Origin: Myxococcota bacterium
GTDB lineage: Bacteria > Myxococcota_A > UBA796
Length of the DNA stretch: 64,000 nt
Direction: 5' to 3'
Assembly: GCA_029251165.1 (NCBI GenBank)
Contig: JAQXDW010000067.1
Location: forward strand, 1 to 64,000
The position numbers and the translations under genes are program-made. The notes under the pieces are model-generated. The model was not told the DNA's origin. It was given only the letters and a program-made list of their open reading frames with translations, and did not search any database. This document shows positions 44,329-52,914 of the stretch, one piece after another. Positions within the stretch are counted from its first letter, which is position 1; every line of letters starts with the position of its first letter.

Positions 44329-46604
44329 AAGGCCTCCGCGAGGGCAAAGTGGACGGCAATTCGAGGCTCATGGATGAACCGTGGATCGTCACTCAGCCGG
44401 TAAGCAACGTCGAGCCGAGCCGGCCCGACTGGGCTCTTGTAGCGTCCACCAACACCCACAGTCGGTGCGAGGATGGTGTCTCGGCTCATCCAGCCGGCCC
44501 AGTTCGAGGTCAAGTCCTGCCAGTCCTCCATGAGATCCGCACGCTCATCCCAGACCATGCCAGAGTCGAGGAACAACACCACACCATACGTGTCCTGGAA
44601 GTAGCGCCGGTACTCAATGCCCAGCTGACCGGAGATGGTGCCACCGATGGGGAGAATGTCCTCGCCAGAGCTGGGTCGGGCACCGCTCTCGCTGGAGCAG
44701 GCCTCGACCAGGGTGACATCCGAGTCCCGACCCATGCTCCAGCCGCGTCCGTCTCCAGCCTCACAGTTCTCAATAATGTACGGACCGAGGTAGTTGTTGG
44801 TCCAGCCCCTTACATCGTTGCCACCACCGAGGTAGAGGCGCTCAGCGTAGGGAACCGAGCTGTTATCGCCGTAGGGGAAGATGATGCCGCCAGCCATCCG
44901 ACCGGCGAACGCTCCGAGGGGCCGCCAGTTCCATCGGCGCCGCAGGGACTTCCCGCCGATCGAGATCCCCGCAATGTCCAGCAGCGAGGCATAGCGCCGA
45001 TAGTCTGCGCTGAGGCGAATGAACGAGAACTGACCGCCGAACGGGCCGCCGGCCTCAGTCAGTCCAAGGATTGCATAGGTTCCGCTTCGGACATTGACCG
45101 GGTCGTTGCGGGAGTCGTAGATGACCGTCTCGCTGACTGAGGAGAGCAGGTAGGGGTTGGTGAAGTCCAGCCCGAGTCGCGGGTCGAGCAGGTCGCTGAG
45201 ATCAACCGCATAGTTGAAGTAGCGAAGGTACTCCAGCTCATAGGCAAGTTTAAACCTCCAGGGTCCCTTTGGGCTCCAGGATATAGAGGGGCTGATCGAG
45301 GGATTGTCGAACTGGTAGGCCTGCTCAACCCCCCGCTCAAACCCAACATCCAGCTCGACCTGATAGCGATCAGCAGGAAAGCGCGGAACCAACAAGTTGA
45401 CGGTTGTCTCTCCGACCACCCCCTGCGAGTTGATCGCCAGCACCTCCTCATCGACGCCGGTGTCGGTAAACTCATCAACGAGGCCGTCAATGGAGACATC
45501 GCTGATGACCGAGTAGCCAAGCCGGTTGGCAAAGGTCAGCTTCACGAGGCGGTTGAACAGGTTGGCATGGCTGAGCTCTGCAGAGACGTGGGTGCCCTGC
45601 TGGCCAGACTCCAGTAGCAGACCACCGCCGAGCTTCAGCTGCCGATACTTTCGCTCCATGAGATCGATGCGGATCGGAATGATGTCATCGGGATGCTCGG
45701 TGCTGTCGAGGACCGGGATGACGTTGACCACTGAGAAAATCCCCAGCGCGAACAGCCTCTGGCGGGTCTCTGCCAGCTTGGAGGCTCGGAAGGCATCGCC
45801 CTCCTCAAACGAGACCTCCGCGAGGACAAGCGCCTGGGCAATGCCAAAGTCTCCGTTAATCTCGACCGGACCGAACATGCAGTCCGGTCCTAAATCACCG
45901 CTAAACCGCACCGTAGCGATCTGCTCCTCCGGCCAGACCTCTACCGCGCTGCTCACCGTCGTCCGAGCGTAGGACTGCTCCTGCATGCGCGCAACGACAC
46001 TGCTCTCGGTCGTCTTGACTGCAGAGAGAGAGAACCGGGCCCCCGTCTCAAGCTCAGAGCTGGCCTCGAGCTGCGAGAGCAGCGGCCGAGCCCCCTTCCC
46101 CAGCGACTCCCAGCCTTCCCAGACAATGGCGTCTCCATCCGCTCCGTCGATGCTTCCCAGCATCGACGGCACGCCCTCCTCTATCCGACCCGTCAGCCGA
46201 ACGGTCGGGGGACGATTCGGTCGCAGGAAGCCGCCACCTTCATCGAGAATCTCAATGTTCCAGCCGAGAAACTTCGCATCGAAGTAGCCATTGTGGGCAT
46301 ACCAGGTTTCAATCCGCCAGCCATCAACTTGAAGGACATCCAGATCCAAAAAGACCCGTCGCTGCTGGGGCGCGATGAACGTGAATCGCTTGGAGCGACC
46401 CTGCTCCATGGCCGCACGCACGCTGTAGTCGCTGGTTCCCTGAAGTGCGCTGCCGTTGTTGTCGAAGCGAATCTTACGGACGGCACACTCACGTGGCGGC
46501 TCACAAGGACTCACCTGCCGCGCAACCGCCGGCGACGCCGTCTCTGGGGTGATTCGGCCTGCGCACCCGAGCAGAAGCCCGGCCAGAATGCTCCAGCTCC
46601 CCAT
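44325..46604 (-). CDS. Omp85-family outer-membrane protein (TamA/BamA-like), lipoprotein signal
   Basis: 759 residues. The start MGSWSILAGLLLGCAG carries a lipobox with Cys14. About residues 40-330 look like POTRA domains (ALGIFSVVNVIPVLD, GFERGVEQAYQ). The C-terminal half is a beta-barrel of the D15/Omp85 type with GYSVISDVSIDG, SVSETVIYDSRNDPVNVRSG, LYLGGGNDVRGWTNNYLGP and VGVGGRYKSPVGPARLDVAY. The partner tamB overlaps by 4 nt, so TamA-like function is likely. A lipid-anchored Omp85 N-terminus is not typical of BamA or TamA. An intrinsic terminator of rpsD lies just upstream, and the promoter is therefore in or near 46605-46702. Confidence 0.9.
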   Translation of the reverse strand: MGSWSILAGLLLGCAGRITPETASPAVARQVSPCEPPRECAVRKIRFDNNGSALQGTSDYSVRAAMEQGRSKRFTFIAPQQRRVFLDLDVLQVDGWRIETWYAHNGYFDAKFLGWNIEILDEGGGFLRPNRPPTVRLTGRIEEGVPSMLGSIDGADGDAIVWEGWESLGKGARPLLSQLEASSELETGARFSLSAVKTTESSVVARMQEQSYARTTVSSAVEVWPEEQIATVRFSGDLGPDCMFGPVEINGDFGIAQALVLAEVSFEEGDAFRASKLAETRQRLFALGIFSVVNVIPVLDSTEHPDDIIPIRIDLMERKYRQLKLGGGLLLESGQQGTHVSAELSHANLFNRLVKLTFANRLGYSVISDVSIDGLVDEFTDTGVDEEVLAINSQGVVGETTVNLLVPRFPADRYQVELDVGFERGVEQAYQFDNPSISPSISWSPKGPWRFKLAYELEYLRYFNYAVDLSDLLDPRLGLDFTNPYLLSSVSETVIYDSRNDPVNVRSGTYAILGLTEAGGPFGGQFSFIRLSADYRRYASLLDIAGISIGGKSLRRRWNWRPLGAFAGRMAGGIIFPYGDNSSVPYAERLYLGGGNDVRGWTNNYLGPYIIENCEAGDGRGWSMGRDSDVTLVEACSSESGARPSSGEDILPIGGTISGQLGIEYRRYFQDTYGVVLFLDSGMVWDERADLMEDWQDLTSNWAGWMSRDTILAPTVGVGGRYKSPVGPARLDVAYRLSDDPRFIHEPRIAVHFALAEAF

Positions 46605-46634
46605 CGTGTCTCAGCCTCTCCACGAACCTACCAC

Positions 46635-46668
46635 CCAGAAAAGAAACAGGCTCCTCGAAGGAGCCTGT
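46635..46668 (-). terminator. Intrinsic terminator of rpsD
   Basis: On the minus strand a perfect 10-bp stem ACAGGCTCCT / AGGAGCCTGT with a TCG loop is followed by TTTCTTTTCT. It lies 35 nt after the rpsD stop and about 30 nt before the Omp85 start. Confidence 0.85.
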
Positions 46669-46702
46669 AATGCAGCGAAGCGACCGAACCCGAAGGCTCA
46701 GA

Positions 46703-47320
46703 TCAGAGCTGCTGGCTGTAGTACTCGATGACCTGCTGGGTATCGATCTCGAACGGAACGTCTGCGGCTTCCGGACGCGTCACCATCTTGCCGATGGCCT
46801 TGGCCGGATCGAACTCGAGGTACTGCGGACGAACGCGAGTGGCGGACTCTCCGAGGGCGTTCTGGATGAACTCCTTCTGGATGCTCTTTGCAGAGACAGA
46901 GACCTCGTCACCGACGGAGATGCGGTAGCTCGGGCGGTCGACCCGGGAACCGTTGACGTAGATGTGGCCGTGCACGACCAGCTGACGCGCAGCCGGGATG
47001 GTGCGGGCCAGACCGAGACGCCAGACGACGTTGTCCAGGCGAGACTCGAGCAGGGAGAGAAGGTTTGCACCAGTCGGTCCCTTCTGACGAGCGGCCTCAG
47101 CGACATAGCGCTTGAACTGCTTCTCGAGGACGCCGAAGTGGAAGCGGAGCTTCTGCTTCTCGCTCAGGCGATCCTTGTAGTCCGACCGACGGGTGCGTCG
47201 GCGGGCGCCGTGCATACCGGGGGGGTAGGGACGGACGAGGGTGGATTTGGTGGTCAGGCCGGGCAGGATGATGCCCAGGGAGCGGCAGACCTTGATGCGT
47301 GGTCCACGATAACGTGCCAT
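46703..47320 (-). CDS. rpsD: 30S ribosomal protein S4
   Basis: 205 residues, normal length. It begins MARYRGPRIKVCRSLG, then has PPGMHGARRRTRRSDYKDRL, the S4 RNA-binding domain (LESRLDNVVWRLGLARTIPAARQLVVHGHIYVNG) and the C-terminal QQVIEYYSQQL. It binds 16S rRNA early in small-subunit assembly. It stands alone here, not in the usual S13-S11-S4-rpoA cluster. The promoter is in 47330-47372 and the terminator directly follows. Confidence 0.97.
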   Translation of the reverse strand: MARYRGPRIKVCRSLGIILPGLTTKSTLVRPYPPGMHGARRRTRRSDYKDRLSEKQKLRFHFGVLEKQFKRYVAEAARQKGPTGANLLSLLESRLDNVVWRLGLARTIPAARQLVVHGHIYVNGSRVDRPSYRISVGDEVSVSAKSIQKEFIQNALGESATRVRPQYLEFDPAKAIGKMVTRPEAADVPFEIDTQQVIEYYSQQL

Positions 47321-47337
47321 CGAAGGTGCTCCTGTCT

Positions 47338-47366
47338 AATATAGATTTGTTGGAGAGGACTGAAGA
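47338..47366 (-). promoter_or_regulatory. Possible promoter of rpsD
   Basis: On the minus strand TATATT (47338-47343) lies about 17 nt from a TCTTCA box (47361-47366) and 18 nt before the rpsD start; ACAGGAG just before the ATG serves as Shine-Dalgarno. The -35 match is weak. Confidence 0.4.
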
Positions 47367-47444
47367 AGCCCATCTACCAGGTGATTGAGTAGAAGTGTTG
47401 CTGCCACGCAGGGACAGCCGACGGGGCGTAATATCGAAGCGTGA

Positions 47445-47473
47445 GGGCAACGTCAAGGCCAGCGCGGTATACT
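47445..47473 (+). promoter_or_regulatory. Promoter of the pseudopilin gene
   Basis: TATACT at 47468-47473 is a strong -10 box placed about 22 nt before ATG 47496, with a weak GGGCAA at 47445-47450 as -35. CAGGA at 47484-47488 then serves as Shine-Dalgarno. Confidence 0.5.
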
Positions 47474-47495
47474 GGGGTCCGCGCAGGATGATTCT

Positions 47496-48224
47496 ATGCA
47501 GATGCTTCCCAGAAAGATGTCGATACAGTCTTCGTCTCGATCTCAGCGGAACGGATTCACCCTGATCGAGATGGCAATCACGCTTGCCATCATCAGCATC
47601 CTCACGGCCTGGGGGATGTGGGCGTCTCAAGACCTTATTCCCCGCTGGCGAACCCGTGCTGCCGCACAGGAGTTCTCTGCCCGGGTCCAGAAGTGTCGAA
47701 TGCTCGCGATCCGCTCCGGAGTGGAGTGTCGGGTGATGCTGGTTGACTACGACACCAGCCTGGACGATCTGGAGGTCGCGAACGTCGGCGAGTACCAGCT
47801 GTCCCTCGGAAACAAATACTCCAACAGTGACGTCTGGGACCTCCTGCCGCCGGACTCCTACCAGGATGGCTCCGACGACGACCAGTCCGAGGGCACCTTC
47901 GACATCAGCCCCAGCGGCAACGACCCCAAGCGCCGGGTCTCCATCGCGGACTGGGGAGACGGCACGCTCGGCGGCCCCGGCACCGGCAACAACAACGCCG
48001 TTGTCTTCGGGGCCCGTGGCTACGTCGTAAACCCCAGCAGCGACTTCTCCGGTGAGGGCAACATCACGGTCACCTTCGTCAACAAGCTCGCTCGCTCTCG
48101 TGGCCTCAATGAAGACTTCATCGTCTACATCAGCCGCAGCGGCATGATCCGACTGGATACCACCCAGAACGAGCAGTACGACGATCTCTATGCCGGGACC
48201 GGGACCTCCTCTACGATGCCCTGA
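47496..48224 (+). CDS. Type IV pilin-like / GspH-type pseudopilin
   Basis: 242 residues. The prepilin signal is RNGFTLIEMAITLAIISILTAWGMW, with Gly before Phe and Glu at +5, and a single N-terminal helix. The mature part is beta-rich with acidic stretches (GSDDDQSEG) and Gly-rich loops (GGPGTGNNNAVV). Minor pseudopilins of the GspH/FimT type cap or initiate type II secretion or type IV pili. The leader before the Gly is long (about 20 residues) for ATG 47496; ATG 47517 would give a shorter leader. It is divergent from rpsD and the only pseudopilin in this stretch. Confidence 0.85.
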   Translation: MQMLPRKMSIQSSSRSQRNGFTLIEMAITLAIISILTAWGMWASQDLIPRWRTRAAAQEFSARVQKCRMLAIRSGVECRVMLVDYDTSLDDLEVANVGEYQLSLGNKYSNSDVWDLLPPDSYQDGSDDDQSEGTFDISPSGNDPKRRVSIADWGDGTLGGPGTGNNNAVVFGARGYVVNPSSDFSGEGNITVTFVNKLARSRGLNEDFIVYISRSGMIRLDTTQNEQYDDLYAGTGTSSTMP

Positions 48225-48236
48225 GGGCCCCGTGGC

Positions 48237-49445
48237 TCACTCCTGCTGCCCGAGCACATGACGCGCAGCTTGTGCGACCCGTGGTCTGGGGTCACGGACA
48301 AAGCGCTGCACCCGGGCGCCCTCCCCCATCCCACCCAGCACACCGATGGCGTTGGCGACGACGAGGGCTTCGTCAGAGCGCAAGAGTGCAGCGGGAGCGT
48401 CGGCATCACCAAGCTTCCAGAGGGCATCCATTGCAGGGAGGTAGAAGCCTCCCAGGGCTGAGCCGTGGGTGTTGGAGAGGTAGCCAGCGAGCAGCACGCT
48501 GTGTCTCTGTGAGCCCGACTCACCGAGCGCAACCAGCAGCACACTGCGGACGGGAAACTGAACCCCGAGACCAGCACCCGGGCGGCCCTCGAACTCAAGC
48601 GCCTCTTGCTCCAGCGCGCGCTCCAGGGTCTTGCCCACCTCCGGGCAGCCGAGCCTCCCGAGGGCCTCACCAGCGACCCGTCGGCTGGCGAAGCCCTGAC
48701 CGGGATCGGGGATGGCCTTGAGGGTCGCGGTCAGGGAAGCCATCGCTCGGGGATCCCCGTGCATGCCCAGCGCCTCTGTGACGACATGGCGAGTGCGGCG
48801 GCCGGCATGCCTCTTGAGCAGGACCGGCAGATCGGCGGGGTGACCGAGGGCCCCCAGCAGCTTGAGAAGCCGGCGGTCCTCTGGATCCCGCTGCAGCCCG
48901 CTCAAGGCGACTTCACGGAGGTGCGTGAGTGGCTGCGGAGTCAGCGTGGATGGGCTTCGATGATCACCACCAGGCTCGAGAAGAAGCGCCCACCGCTGAG
49001 CGCAGTGTGACACCCCGGCACCGATGGCATCAGCGGTGCGCTTTGGCCCATAGAAGGTTGCCAGTTGGCGCCCCGCTGCAGCCTCCAGGATCGCCCATCC
49101 CGCAGACACTGTGCTCCCACACCGAACCATGGCAGCAGCCATCATCAAGCGAACCTCATCGCACCGCTCTGAGCGCGCGGCCGCTGCGAGCGCATTCTGA
49201 TGCACCGACGATCCATCAGCGGCAAGCGCCCATGCTGCGGCACGGCGTACGCCAGGAACAGAATCACCCAGCAATTCCGTGAGGAGCGGAGCAGCCTCAG
49301 CATCCTGGCGAACGCCGAGCTCGCGAACCGCGCGGATACGAAGCCCCGCCCCTCCGCGGCGGAGAATTCGAAGGATCTGAGGAGGAGGTGCAGCCTCAGG
49401 TGCTCCGAGGAAGCGGCTGAGGAGCCCTGGGACGCGTCGGGGCAC
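48237..49445 (-). CDS. HEAT-repeat protein
   Basis: 402 residues. Successive helical pairs such as IRAVRELGVRQDAEAAPLLTELLGD, PGVRRAAAWALAADG and GDPRAMASLTATLKAIPD resemble HEAT/PBS lyase-like repeats, with conserved Arg/Ala spacing. Such solenoids bind proteins or act as scaffolds; no enzymatic motif is visible. The protein has no signal peptide. It converges with the pseudopilin gene, leaving 12 nt between stops. Its promoter must be in 49446-49600. Confidence 0.7.
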   Translation of the reverse strand: MPRRVPGLLSRFLGAPEAAPPPQILRILRRGGAGLRIRAVRELGVRQDAEAAPLLTELLGDSVPGVRRAAAWALAADGSSVHQNALAAAARSERCDEVRLMMAAAMVRCGSTVSAGWAILEAAAGRQLATFYGPKRTADAIGAGVSHCAQRWALLLEPGGDHRSPSTLTPQPLTHLREVALSGLQRDPEDRRLLKLLGALGHPADLPVLLKRHAGRRTRHVVTEALGMHGDPRAMASLTATLKAIPDPGQGFASRRVAGEALGRLGCPEVGKTLERALEQEALEFEGRPGAGLGVQFPVRSVLLVALGESGSQRHSVLLAGYLSNTHGSALGGFYLPAMDALWKLGDADAPAALLRSDEALVVANAIGVLGGMGEGARVQRFVRDPRPRVAQAARHVLGQQE

Positions 49446-50006
49446 AGCATCCTGTATCCCCCTGCGCGTACCTCCGGCACCGTCCCGTACTCACAGACAT
49501 CTCATGTTCATGACTGAATTCACGGAGTTGGTCTCGGGTCGCTTGACCAGAGATCGGCAGTCCAGTAAAACGAGCCCAGTCCGGACGCTCGCATTGCAGC
49601 ACTCAGTTCGCAATGTAAACCATGGTTCCAGGCTTTTCTTGAAGACCTGTCACCCAGTTCATTGGAAGTGGAATGGTAGTTGGTTTCAGTCTCTGGAGGT
49701 GTTCACTGAAGCACCTCACGAGAACACGGCATGCCCTCTGCTCCATCGACGGCTCCAGTATTCGGACTTCCGCACGGCCCGCTTCCCGTATGGGCTGTCC
49801 CTGAGAGACACTCAACTGTCGATCAGCCTGCCAGATCAGGTTCGGAGTGTCGGCCGCTCTTCCTGATGCCGTTGGCCATCCGAATCCCACCACCCAGACA
49901 GCCCACCTCGTGTGGGCTGTTTCCTTTGGGGCCGTACACCACTGCTGAAGCATGCCGTCGTCATCACGGTCACGAGATGCCTTCAGCAGTCGCGGCGATG
50001 CGTCGC
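49446..50006. other. 561-nt gene-poor region, possible structured RNA
   Basis: The stretch is lower in GC than its neighbours. A plus-strand frame 49504-49866 and a minus-strand frame 49603-49953 are open but neither looks like a protein. Perfect hairpins occur at CATTGC/GCAATG, and at GAGGTG-TTC/GAA-CACCTC with one bulged G. A strong terminator on the plus strand ends it. An unannotated small RNA on the plus strand is possible. No tmRNA, RNase P, SRP or tRNA signature was seen. Confidence 0.35.
49898..49927 (+). terminator. Strong intrinsic terminator in a gene-poor region
   Basis: ACAGCCCAC / GTGGGCTGT, a perfect 9-bp stem with loop CTCGT (49898-49920), is followed by TTCCTTT on the plus strand. 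No recognised plus-strand gene precedes it. Confidence 0.7.
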
Positions 50007-50786
50007 TCAGTGTGCGACGAGCCGACGAATCCGCTCCAGCGAGAGCGGTGCGGTCAGGACACTGTCGTGGTGTAGCCAGGTCCCGACGATCGCCCCATCG
50101 GCGATCTCTCGAACTGCCGGGAGGTTCTCGGGAGTCACACCACTGCCGACCCAGATTGGCCGATCAGAGACAGCCTCTCTCGCCTGCTTTACCTGAAGCA
50201 GATCGGTCACACCACCAGTCCGAGAGCCTGTGACGATGAGAATGTCCGCACCGCCTCGCCAAGCGGTCTCTCGCGCGACCTCCTGTAGATCCATCTGCCC
50301 AGCGGGTGCTGCATGCTTGACGAGGACATCTGCAGCAATCTTGATGTTCTCAGCCCCAAGCTCTCGCCGATACCGGAGGGTCTCGTGTGCCCGACCTTCG
50401 ATGAGGCCCTGATCGGTCCAGGCAGCACCAACATGGACGTTGACCCGCACAAATCCAGCACCACAGGCCGCAGCAGCACCGAGCGCAGACATGGCATCGT
50501 TGCGGAGGATGTTGATCCCCAGCGAGAGCGCGCCTCCAAAACGGGCACGAACCGCACTTCCAATGACGGAGATCATGGCCGGGACATGCGGCTGAACCAT
50601 CCCTCCACTGAAGGGTGCGTCTCCCAGGTTCTCAATGATACACGATGAGATCCCCCCCTCAACCAGCGCCTCCGCATCGGACAGCGCGCGGTCAAGGACC
50701 GCAGCAAAGCCAGGAGAAGACAGCGGTGCTGCAGGGAGCGGGAGGAGGTGAAGAACACCGGTGAGCGCACATTGGTCTTCAGGCAT
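50007..50786 (-). CDS. BtpA/SgcQ-family TIM-barrel protein
   Basis: 259 residues with a (beta/alpha)8 pattern and the BtpA features GVLHLLPLPAAP, EGGISSCIIENLGDAPF, GINILRNDAMSALGAAAACGAGFVRVNV, GADILIVTGSRTGG and VGSGVTPEN. The name comes from a protein needed for photosystem I stability in cyanobacteria; most members lack a proven reaction and may bind phosphorylated sugars. It has no close operon partner. A 15-bp inverted repeat lies in the gap on its 5' side. Confidence 0.88.
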   Translation of the reverse strand: MPEDQCALTGVLHLLPLPAAPLSSPGFAAVLDRALSDAEALVEGGISSCIIENLGDAPFSGGMVQPHVPAMISVIGSAVRARFGGALSLGINILRNDAMSALGAAAACGAGFVRVNVHVGAAWTDQGLIEGRAHETLRYRRELGAENIKIAADVLVKHAAPAGQMDLQEVARETAWRGGADILIVTGSRTGGVTDLLQVKQAREAVSDRPIWVGSGVTPENLPAVREIADGAIVGTWLHHDSVLTAPLSLERIRRLVAH

Positions 50787-50840
50787 GCAGCCCTGTATCT
50801 CGGGAATACTCCCCCGCCCTCTCGGGTCGAGAGAGCGTAG

Positions 50841-50903
50841 GATCCGGTAGTCAGGACTCTCGGTGGCCTCGACGCTGTGCAGCGTCTACCTGACTACCGG
50901 ATC
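50841..50903. repeat. 15-bp perfect inverted repeat with inner hairpin
   Basis: GATCCGGTAGTCAGG (50841-50855) and its exact reverse complement (50889-50903) flank 33 nt that contain a second hairpin, GACGCTG/CAGCGTC. It lies between the btpA-like start and the end of the next lipoprotein gene. There is no T tract. It is close to a gene 3' end and could be a transcription barrier, a protein-binding site or a mobile-element remnant. Confidence 0.75.
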
Positions 50904-50910
50904 ACTTCTC

Positions 50911-51558
50911 TCAATACGAGAACTGATAGATCGGCTTGAGCTGCCAGATCCCATCCGGTATCGGGGCCTCCACGACCACCTCACCGAGCCCTTCATAAGC
51001 TTCCGGTGTGCCGGCGACACCATAAACAAACAGCGGACCATCATCGAGAATTGAGGCATAGGCAGCATTGAGCGCGGTCGGGTCATCAACGGCATCAGTC
51101 GAGCCGATGACCGCAAGGATCTCGGAATGCATCGCACCTATTCCAATGCGAATGGTCTCCGGAAGGGGCGTCTCGTAGACCCCGCAGAGCTGCTCGGTCA
51201 GGACTGGGGTCAGTTCCCACCAGCCCATGACGAGCTCACTGGGAGGCTCCAGTGACTCCACCCCCTCCAGGGTCAGCTCTTGGACACAGAGCAGCTCGCT
51301 GCCATCGCCCAGCAGCTCCACGAGCAGTATGCTGTCCTTGAGCGTCGGGCTGCCATCTTGCAGCAAGAGTCCTGCTGAGAGACGCCACCAGACGGGCTGA
51401 ACGAAGATCCCGGTGTCCTGTATGCCAGAATCAATGGTGGCATCTACGCTACCGTCTTCAGAACCGGTGTCGTAAGAGCTACCGGTCATGACATCAGGGC
51501 TCTTGCTGGAGCAGCCTGTGCTCAGCAGGGTAAACAGCAAAATTGGCGTGACATGCAT
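50911..51558 (-). CDS. Lipoprotein of unknown function (215 aa)
   Basis: From ATG 51558: MHVTPILLFTLLSTGC, Cys16 lipidated. Residues about 20-50 are an acidic Ser/Thr/Asp-rich spacer (DTGSEDGSVDATIDSGIQDTG). The folded rest is beta-rich with two Cys (LLCVQEL, QLCGVYE) that may pair. No family recognised. It is the last of three lipoprotein genes on the minus strand (order of transcription 52914, 52178, 51558) and may share a transcript with them. Confidence 0.65.
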   Translation of the reverse strand: MHVTPILLFTLLSTGCSSKSPDVMTGSSYDTGSEDGSVDATIDSGIQDTGIFVQPVWWRLSAGLLLQDGSPTLKDSILLVELLGDGSELLCVQELTLEGVESLEPPSELVMGWWELTPVLTEQLCGVYETPLPETIRIGIGAMHSEILAVIGSTDAVDDPTALNAAYASILDDGPLFVYGVAGTPEAYEGLGEVVVEAPIPDGIWQLKPIYQFSY

Positions 51559-51617
51559 GGCGGACTCGTGTGATCGCGCCTGACCTGCTCTCAGCGTAGC
51601 CTGACTTCGCAGCCAGA

Positions 51618-52178
51618 TCAATCGAGCTGCCAGGTATATGCAGGCCAGAGCGTAACAGCGCCCTCTTCCCAGATCGCATCCGTCGGCTCGGGTTCCTGCC
51701 AGGCATAGCCATGGATCGTGGCAGAGTCGTTATCCCAGCTTTGATACCAGCCGAAGGTCGCGCCGGGATAGGGCTCACTGGCTTCGAGGTCTGCCGGCAG
51801 CGTGCCGATCCCAAGCTGGGTCATGCCGGCAAGATCAGCACGCTCGCTGACGCTTGGATCACAGTCCGACTCCACCAACTCCAGCTCGACCTCATAGGTC
51901 ACCAGACAGCCTTGGCAACCCTCAAGCTCTCCAGCACGCTCGATTCCTGTGAGGGCCTGAACCACTGAGCAGATGTGGTGCTTCTCCTTTTGCTTGCGCT
52001 CCCACTTCTCTCCATACATCTCCCAGACCTGGTAGCCGGAGATGCTGTCACCGCTGACGGTAAGACTGGCATGCTGGAATCCCCAGAAGACAGCATCCCC
52101 CTGCCCGCCGCATGCGGCGAGCAGAGGGAGCATGCTCAGGGATACCAGACCAGTCAGCCTACTGGAAGGTAAACCCAT
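51618..52178 (-). CDS. Lipoprotein of unknown function (186 aa)
   Basis: From ATG 52178, with the lipobox PLLAAC about residues 19-24. The mature part has Cys pairs (HHICSVV, EGCQGCLVTYE, ESDCDP) and an aromatic-rich end (TLWPAYTWQLD). The ATG lies 20 nt inside the 3' end of the preceding gene, so translational coupling is likely. A later start MLPLLAAC is possible. No family recognised. Confidence 0.65.
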   Translation of the reverse strand: MGLPSSRLTGLVSLSMLPLLAACGGQGDAVFWGFQHASLTVSGDSISGYQVWEMYGEKWERKQKEKHHICSVVQALTGIERAGELEGCQGCLVTYEVELELVESDCDPSVSERADLAGMTQLGIGTLPADLEASEPYPGATFGWYQSWDNDSATIHGYAWQEPEPTDAIWEEGAVTLWPAYTWQLD

Positions 52179-52914
52179 AGTACACACCGGCGTAGTAGTA
52201 GCCGTCGGGGAGCGGATCACCGCTGGTGAGACCGCTGAGATCGATGAGAGTGTCCGTGTCGACGCCGCCCTTGTCGTTCATGGCGTAGGCCACGACGATG
52301 TTGAACAGGTCGATGGTCTCAGTACCGGTCACCTGGTGGAGGATGAAGCCCTCAGCCCAGGAGTCGTAGTAGTCACCGGCAACCTTGTCGAACTCGCCCG
52401 TGTTGGGCCCGATGCCGAAGCCCCAGTCATAGTTCTGAATGAAGTAGCCAGCCGGATCGGAGCCGAACTGGTTGGCCGGATCGACGAGCTTGCAGCCAGG
52501 CGAGGTTGCATAGCTTGAGCCAGCCGGGACGCTCCAGCCACCGTAGTTGGCGCCTGCATCAGCGTAGGTCACCAGGTCGTACTCGACACCAGAGGTCTCG
52601 ATGTAGGCAATGCATGCCTCAGTGTCGCTGTTGGTGCCGTCCCAGTAGTCAGAGACAAGGTAGACGTTGAAGTAGTTGCCGAAGTTGGTATCGACATCCG
52701 AAGTGATCTGACCGTCCTTGATCGCGGCGGACCAGCTCACGTAGAGGCCGGTCGTATCCAGGTAGTCGGGATCAGCATCAGTATCGGCGTCGGTGTCGGC
52801 GTCGGTGTCAGCATCTGCTTCTTCGTCGACTTCCACAGCACTGTCAGACTTACCGTCACAGCCGATGAGGGGCAGGCCAAAGGCCAGGGCCAGGGCCAGA
52901 GTTCGTGTGCTCAT
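52159..52914 (-). CDS. Lipoprotein with DADT repeat spacer (251 aa)
   Basis: Signal MSTRTLALALAFGLPLIGC (Cys19) followed by an acidic spacer with three copies of DADTDADT-like repeats (about 32-48). Then comes a beta-rich domain with many Tyr/Trp/Gly (YVSWSAAIKDGQ, FNVYLVSDYWDG, WSVPAGSSYATS, DGYYYAGVYYGFTF). Two cysteines (EACIAY, PGCKLV) may bond. It resembles myxobacterial surface lipoproteins but no family is assigned. GGAGGAG precedes the ATG. A promoter lies at 52979-53005. Confidence 0.7.
   Translation of the reverse strand: MSTRTLALALAFGLPLIGCDGKSDSAVEVDEEADADTDADTDADTDADPDYLDTTGLYVSWSAAIKDGQITSDVDTNFGNYFNVYLVSDYWDGTNSDTEACIAYIETSGVEYDLVTYADAGANYGGWSVPAGSSYATSPGCKLVDPANQFGSDPAGYFIQNYDWGFGIGPNTGEFDKVAGDYYDSWAEGFILHQVTGTETIDLFNIVVAYAMNDKGGVDTDTLIDLSGLTSGDPLPDGYYYAGVYYGFTFQ

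Noticed and set aside
49504..49866. 120-codon plus-strand frame in the gene-poor region
   Set aside because: Composition lacks the local codon pattern and no family features are seen; kept only as part of a possible RNA.
52765..52820. Short GTCGGTGTCGGC repeats that might suggest a CRISPR-like array
   Set aside because: They encode the DADT spacer of a lipoprotein, are contiguous without spacers and stay in frame.
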